A stretch of DNA of 64,000 nucleotides. It comes from Desulfatiglans anilini DSM 4660. GTDB taxonomy: Bacteria; Desulfobacterota; DSM-4660; Desulfatiglandales; Desulfatiglandaceae. The stretch spans positions 248,001-312,000 of the forward strand of contig NZ_AULM01000001.1 in assembly GCF_000422285.1 (NCBI RefSeq), given 5' to 3'. Shown here in pieces: positions 60,572 to 64,000 of the stretch. The translations under genes were made by a program, and so were the position numbers. The notes beneath the pieces were generated by a model. That model was not told the DNA's origin, ran no database searches, and saw only the letters and a list, made by a program, of their open reading frames with translations. The stretch's first letter is position 1, and every line of letters begins with the position of its first letter.

Positions 60572-61621
60572 TCAGATCTCCAGGTCCGTTCCGCTTTGGA
60601 GGAGCGGCCGGCCGTGTTCGTTATGATTGTGGCTCCCCCACTTGATGATGGAGGCCCCCCACGTCAATCCCGCTCCGAAACTGACGAGCAGCAACATGTC
60701 GCCGTCTTTGATCAGCCCGGCGCGGTTGGCCTCATCCAGAGCGATCGGGATCGAAGCGGAGGATGTGTTTCCATAGCGGTCCAGATTGGTGTAAACTTTT
60801 TCCATAGGGATTCCGATAGTTTGCGCCATGGACAGGATGATGCGTATGTTGGCCTGGTGGGGAATCATGAGATGGATATCGCTGCTTGCCAGGCCGTTTT
60901 CGGCCAGCGCCTTTTCGGCTATGGTAGACAGACAATTCACCGCGCGTTTGAACAGCCGATTGCCCTCCATTTTGAGCTGGAACGGCTTGAGATCGATGCA
61001 GGCGAGACTTTCTGGGAGATAGCAGCTTTCGTAACTGGCGTAGAGCAGGTCCCAGAAGGCGCCATCCGATCGAAGATGGGTTGAAAGGACCCCGCTCCCA
61101 TTCGTAGAGCCTGCCATGACCACCGCGCCGGCGCCGTCCCCAAGCAGGACACAGGTGCTGCGGTCCTGCCAGTTGACGATGGTCGACAGCCGTTCGGCAC
61201 CCACGACGAGTGCACATCGGGATGTCCCCGCCCTGATGGCGTTGTCGGCCATGGTCAGGCCGTAAAGAAAACCCGAGCATCCGGCCGAAACATCGAAAGC
61301 GGCGGCCTGCGACGCTCCGATAGCGGTTTGGAGCATGCAGCCGGTGGAAGGAAACTGCCGGTCAGGCGTGACGGTACCGACCACGATCATATCGAGGTCT
61401 TCGGCGTTGACGCCTGCCATTCGAAGGGCGTTTTCCGCCGCTTGGGTTGCCAGATCGGTCGTTGATTCGCGCTTGCCTTTCGACGCGATACGCCTTTCCT
61501 TGATACCTGTCCGCCGGGTGATCCATTCGTCGTTTGTTTCGACGATCCGTTCGAGTTCATTGTTGGACAGGATGCGCTGTGGAACAAAAGATCCTGTGCC
61601 GATGATCCTGGATCTTGTCAT
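60572..61621 (-). CDS. fabH: 3-oxoacyl-[acyl-carrier-protein] synthase III
   Basis: The 349-residue enzyme starts fatty acid synthesis by condensing acyl-CoA with malonyl-ACP. Active-site residues are visible: Cys in FDVSAGCSGFLYGL, His in MIPHQANIRI and Asn in DRYGNTSSASIP, plus the closing SFGAGLTWGASIIKW. It stands alone, without plsX, fabD or acpP, so it may be a second or specialised KASIII. AGGAGAAAGG precedes the ATG. Confidence 0.93.
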   Translation of the reverse strand: MTRSRIIGTGSFVPQRILSNNELERIVETNDEWITRRTGIKERRIASKGKRESTTDLATQAAENALRMAGVNAEDLDMIVVGTVTPDRQFPSTGCMLQTAIGASQAAAFDVSAGCSGFLYGLTMADNAIRAGTSRCALVVGAERLSTIVNWQDRSTCVLLGDGAGAVVMAGSTNGSGVLSTHLRSDGAFWDLLYASYESCYLPESLACIDLKPFQLKMEGNRLFKRAVNCLSTIAEKALAENGLASSDIHLMIPHQANIRIILSMAQTIGIPMEKVYTNLDRYGNTSSASIPIALDEANRAGLIKDGDMLLLVSFGAGLTWGASIIKWGSHNHNEHGRPLLQSGTDLEI

Positions 61622-61763
61622 GATGACCTTTCTCCTGGTAAGCCGACAAAACCGCTACCTCTCCCTGAATGACGCAGGGTCCGAATCTGGTTGCAGGATA
61701 ACCGACCGGCTGAATGCTCGTGAATCGGTTGCCGGGATCTGCATCTCCCGGAATGCGCCCGGC

Positions 61764-61779
61764 CCCGTCATATGACGGG
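61764..61779. promoter_or_regulatory. 16-bp perfect palindrome upstream of fabH
   Basis: CCCGTCATATGACGGG lies about 145 bases upstream of the fabH start. A perfect palindrome of this length suggests a dimeric regulator site; none is identified. The rest of 61622-61925 shows no gene. Confidence 0.4.
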
Positions 61780-61925
61780 ACGGACAGGGTCTGAGGCGGA
61801 CGCAGCAAGATGAAGGTCCGAGATGAGAGGCCTGGACCCGCCGGGCGTCCCATACGTTGCATCGACCGTTCAACTGCTTTCACGATAGCTTAGGGATTGG
61901 CTGAGATTAGGAACAGAAGGGGAGG

Positions 61926-62315
61926 CTAGCCCCTGCGTAAAGCCGCTTGGCTGTAGCGTTTGTCGCGGCTGCTGCGCTGTCCGCCGACGGTCAACACGGG
62001 TTCCCGGCGGCCGATGTGGCTGTGAAAATTTCCGCCGGAGGTTCTCCCGGGGGTGGACCGCTCGACGGTCCGGACGCGTTCGAACGCTTCGTGAACGCGT
62101 AGCTTCCGGTATTCGAAAGGCGCCCCGTCAAGGGCTTTTATAGCCGCATCTGCTGCATCGGATTCCATTTCCACGAAACCGAACCCTCGGATCCTACCTG
62201 TCACCGGATCGGTCAGAAGCTTTACGGAATGCACCTCCCCGAATTGGGAGAAGACTTTGTGTACCTTTTCTTCCGATGCGCTGAACGGCAGGTTTCCTAC
62301 GTAGATCTTTTTCAC
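61926..62315 (-). CDS. RRM-type RNA-binding protein
   Basis: A single RNA-recognition motif with RNP-2 KIYVGNLPF and RNP-1 GRIRGFGFVEM, followed by an Arg/Gly/Ser-rich tail (about 80-129). I chose GTG 62315 (MKKIYVGNLPF, 129 residues), which has AAAGGAG upstream at 12 bases; the longer frame upstream is not RRM-like. Such bacterial RRM proteins are often cold-induced and probably act as RNA chaperones. Confidence 0.88.
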   Translation of the reverse strand: MKKIYVGNLPFSASEEKVHKVFSQFGEVHSVKLLTDPVTGRIRGFGFVEMESDAADAAIKALDGAPFEYRKLRVHEAFERVRTVERSTPGRTSGGNFHSHIGRREPVLTVGGQRSSRDKRYSQAALRRG

Positions 62316-62723
62316 GTTGAGATTATACTCCTTTGAATGCTGAATCGTTCGAATCAATCGTATGCGATAACCCCTGCCGGAGGCGATCCACAGGATCTTC
62401 CCGGCGATGCGCATAGAGCCCTTCAATAAACCTGTGTCAAAGGCAGGTTGACCGGTCAGGTCGGGCGAAGAATGCTTCCTGGGCGTAACGATCGGTGAAG
62501 CGGTCTTCTTCTTCTTGCTGACACAACCCCCCCTCGAATCTGCCTGGTTTGCAGATCATCCGGGGTGCTTCGGAATCCGTTTTAGGGAAGGATAGAAACG
62601 CGGCCACGGAATGGCGGGCGCTGAGACTCCGATCTTCCTGAAGACAATTCCTGCATGTTTGAGCCCGCCTTAAGGCTTCGGCTCAATTACCGTAACGGAA
62701 TTAATATTGTTGCAATTTATTTC

Positions 62724-62752
62724 ATAATAAATACTCCGAAAGCAAAGTGCAA
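62724..62752 (-). promoter_or_regulatory. Promoter candidate for the RRM gene
   Basis: On the minus strand TTGCAC (62752-62747), 17 bases and TATTAT (62729-62724) lie in an AT-rich block. The leader would be about 400 bases, which recalls the long leaders of cold-shock genes. No gene is seen from 62316 to 63005. Confidence 0.4.
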
Positions 62753-62913
62753 GCGGTTTCGGAAAAAATAGCCGATGAAACTTCAGGCTGGCGGTGCGTG
62801 GTCTGCTTGGGGTGGCCGGCAGGTCTTTTTTTCTGAATCGCGGGTGATCTTTTGCGCCCACCCGATTGAGCGCGGCTCACCGGGAGTTTCTATTTTACGG
62901 GGCTGGCCTGGGG

Positions 62914-62956
62914 AACCGCCTTTGTAAAACCTTGTACCGAACCTCAAGGTGCGGTT
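62914..62956 (-). other. Two-step hairpin after the ABC transporter gene
   Basis: AACCGC/GCGGTT (outer) and ACCTTG/CAAGGT (inner) pair in a nested manner. It lies 50 bases past the stop of the ATPase gene. There is no T-run; it may be a 3'-end structure. Confidence 0.4.
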
Positions 62957-63005
62957 TCCCGGGGGATGAAACGGCCGGTAAAAAACGGGTCGCACAGCCG
63001 GGTGT

Positions 63006-64000
63006 CTAATCGCTCAGGGTCTGAATCCACCGCAGCTTCAAGATCATGTGGACCACCGAGCCCCGGGCTAGACGGAGCATTTCGCATACGTTGAGCGGCA
63101 GCTCGGCAAGGATGGTCTGGCCGCGGACATCCAGAGCCAGTCTCACGGTGGAACCATCGCGCCGCAGGTTTCGAACCTCGCCCTGGAACCGGTTGATGTG
63201 AGGACCGGCTGGTGCTTCGATAGACACATAGATATGCTCCGGCAGGATGACGATCTTGCGGATCGGGCCCCCTTCATAGGGGACGAAAACCGGCAGTTCG
63301 CCACAGTAGGCTATGGCGAGCCCGTTCTCGACGATGCGGCTCGACTGGCACTCGAGGATGTTTGGCTCTCCGATGAACCGGCGGACGCGGTCGTCGGCAG
63401 GTGCGAAAAAGATCTCTTCGGGAGTGCCCGTCTGCAGCAGGCGGCCGTTGTCGATCAAGGCGATGCGGTCGGCCATCTCCGCGGCTTCAGTCAGGTTGTG
63501 GGTCACGAAGAGCGTAGTGCAGCCGAGTTCACGCTGCAGGCGCTTGAAATCCGTCCGCATGTATTTGGCAGATCTCAGATCCATGCTGGCGAGGGGTTCA
63601 TCCATGAGGAGAATATCCGGACGGGTCGCGACCGCCCTGGCCAGAGCGACTCTTTGCCTTTCACCGCCGCTCAGGTCGCGGGGGTATCGATCGGCAAGAT
63701 GAGCGATATGGACCATCTGAAGGAGGAGGTGCACCTTTTCGAGGAGGTTGTTTCTCTTGCAGGTTCCGCGCATCCTCAGGCCGTAAGCGATGTTGGATTT
63801 TACATCCATATGGGGGAAGAGCGCCAGTTCCTGAAAAAGATACCCGATGTTCCGCTTTTCGGGGTGAAGGGTGTCGACCGCTTTCCCGTCGAACAAAACC
63901 GTGCCTTCGTAATCGATCAGACCGGCGATGACATTGAGAAGCGTACTCTTTCCGGCACCGTTTCTTCCCAGGAGGATCATGAATTCGCCGTCGTCGATGG
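63006..64000 (-). CDS. ABC transporter ATPase, molybdate/tungstate/oxyanion type (N-terminus outside window)
   Basis: The frame stays open to the window edge. Visible are Walker A LLGRNGAGKSTL, the Q-loop FQELALFPHMDV, the signature DLSGGERQRVALARAVA, Walker B ILLMDEPLASMD and the switch His in FVTHNLTEAAEMADR. After residue 220 or so comes a TOBE-like regulatory part (IVILPEHIYVSIE ... FQGEVRNLRRDGSTVRLALDV). This is the ModC/TupC/WtpC layout, with tungstate or molybdate as probable substrate. The permease and binding-protein genes would lie beyond the window. Confidence 0.88.
   Translation of the reverse strand, partial: IDDGEFMILLGRNGAGKSTLLNVIAGLIDYEGTVLFDGKAVDTLHPEKRNIGYLFQELALFPHMDVKSNIAYGLRMRGTCKRNNLLEKVHLLLQMVHIAHLADRYPRDLSGGERQRVALARAVATRPDILLMDEPLASMDLRSAKYMRTDFKRLQRELGCTTLFVTHNLTEAAEMADRIALIDNGRLLQTGTPEEIFFAPADDRVRRFIGEPNILECQSSRIVENGLAIAYCGELPVFVPYEGGPIRKIVILPEHIYVSIEAPAGPHINRFQGEVRNLRRDGSTVRLALDVRGQTILAELPLNVCEMLRLARGSVVHMILKLRWIQTLSD

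Noticed and set aside
1-64000. CRISPR arrays, tRNA genes, rRNA genes, insertion sequences with transposase, prophage genes
   Set aside because: No regular short repeats with spacers, no tRNA-like T-arm with matching arms, no rRNA sequence and no transposase or phage protein were seen. Reading by eye could miss a degenerate tRNA.

Overview
The window looks like a chromosomal segment of a dissimilatory sulfate-reducing bacterium of the Desulfobacterota (former Deltaproteobacteria). The main evidence is a complete dsrMKJOP operon (18.9-23.9 kb), a class III tetraheme cytochrome c3, a Tat-exported periplasmic [NiFe] hydrogenase with its maturation genes, a menaquinone-type fumarate reductase/succinate dehydrogenase, and a two-CW-type sensor kinase. 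The sequence alone does not fix the family. Most genes are ordinary chromosomal genes; no prophage, CRISPR array, tRNA or rRNA was seen.

Layout. 1-0.3 kb: start of an ArsR-type regulator (minus strand). 0.8-14.2 kb (plus): a thiolase with its DUF35 zinc/OB partner, prmA, rsmE, a DUF2760 protein followed by two divergent Hsp70 paralogues, citrate synthase, Hsp20, Lon and a small unknown protein. 14.3-17.7 kb (minus): frdCAB. 18.3-23.9 kb (plus): an RsbRD_N-like protein and dsrMKJOP. 24.3-29.5 kb: ferredoxin (plus), then cytochrome c3 and, on the minus strand, the hydrogenase genes hynB, hynA, a maturation protease and hypC. 30.5-37.6 kb (plus): a four-gene signalling operon made of a LivJ-like binding lipoprotein, a two-CW histidine kinase, an RND/MMPL transporter fused to a second histidine kinase, and a REC-STAS response regulator. 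37.8-43.5 kb: two glycosyltransferases on plus and three on minus (likely cell-envelope glycan/LPS core). 43.5-59.1 kb (minus): a LolB-like lipoprotein, a TPR lipoprotein, rpoH, tyrS, rodZ, surA, mfd, ldcA, coaX, folP and ftsH. 60-64 kb: a ferritin-like protein, fabH, an RRM protein, and the truncated ATPase gene of an oxyanion ABC importer.

How they fit together. Periplasmic hydrogenase and cytochrome c3 can feed electrons from hydrogen or formate cycling towards membrane complexes such as DsrMKJOP, which passes electrons towards the sulfite-reduction machinery. FrdCAB exchanges electrons with menaquinone and citrate synthase points to carbon oxidation or anabolism. Lon, Hsp20, the two Hsp70s, FtsH and RpoH form a dispersed proteostasis set.

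Most unusual points. (1) The signalling operon at 30.5-37.6 kb, with an apparently intact MMPL transporter-histidine kinase fusion and a REC-STAS output, is the best candidate for an undescribed system. (2) A family of about 141-bp intergenic repeats with terminal inverted repeats and a central hairpin (at least four copies plus one eroded) lies next to the thiolase, frd/dsr, hydrogenase and ftsH genes. One copy separates hynB from hynA and itself carries a precise insertion of about 102 bp made of two tandem hairpin units.
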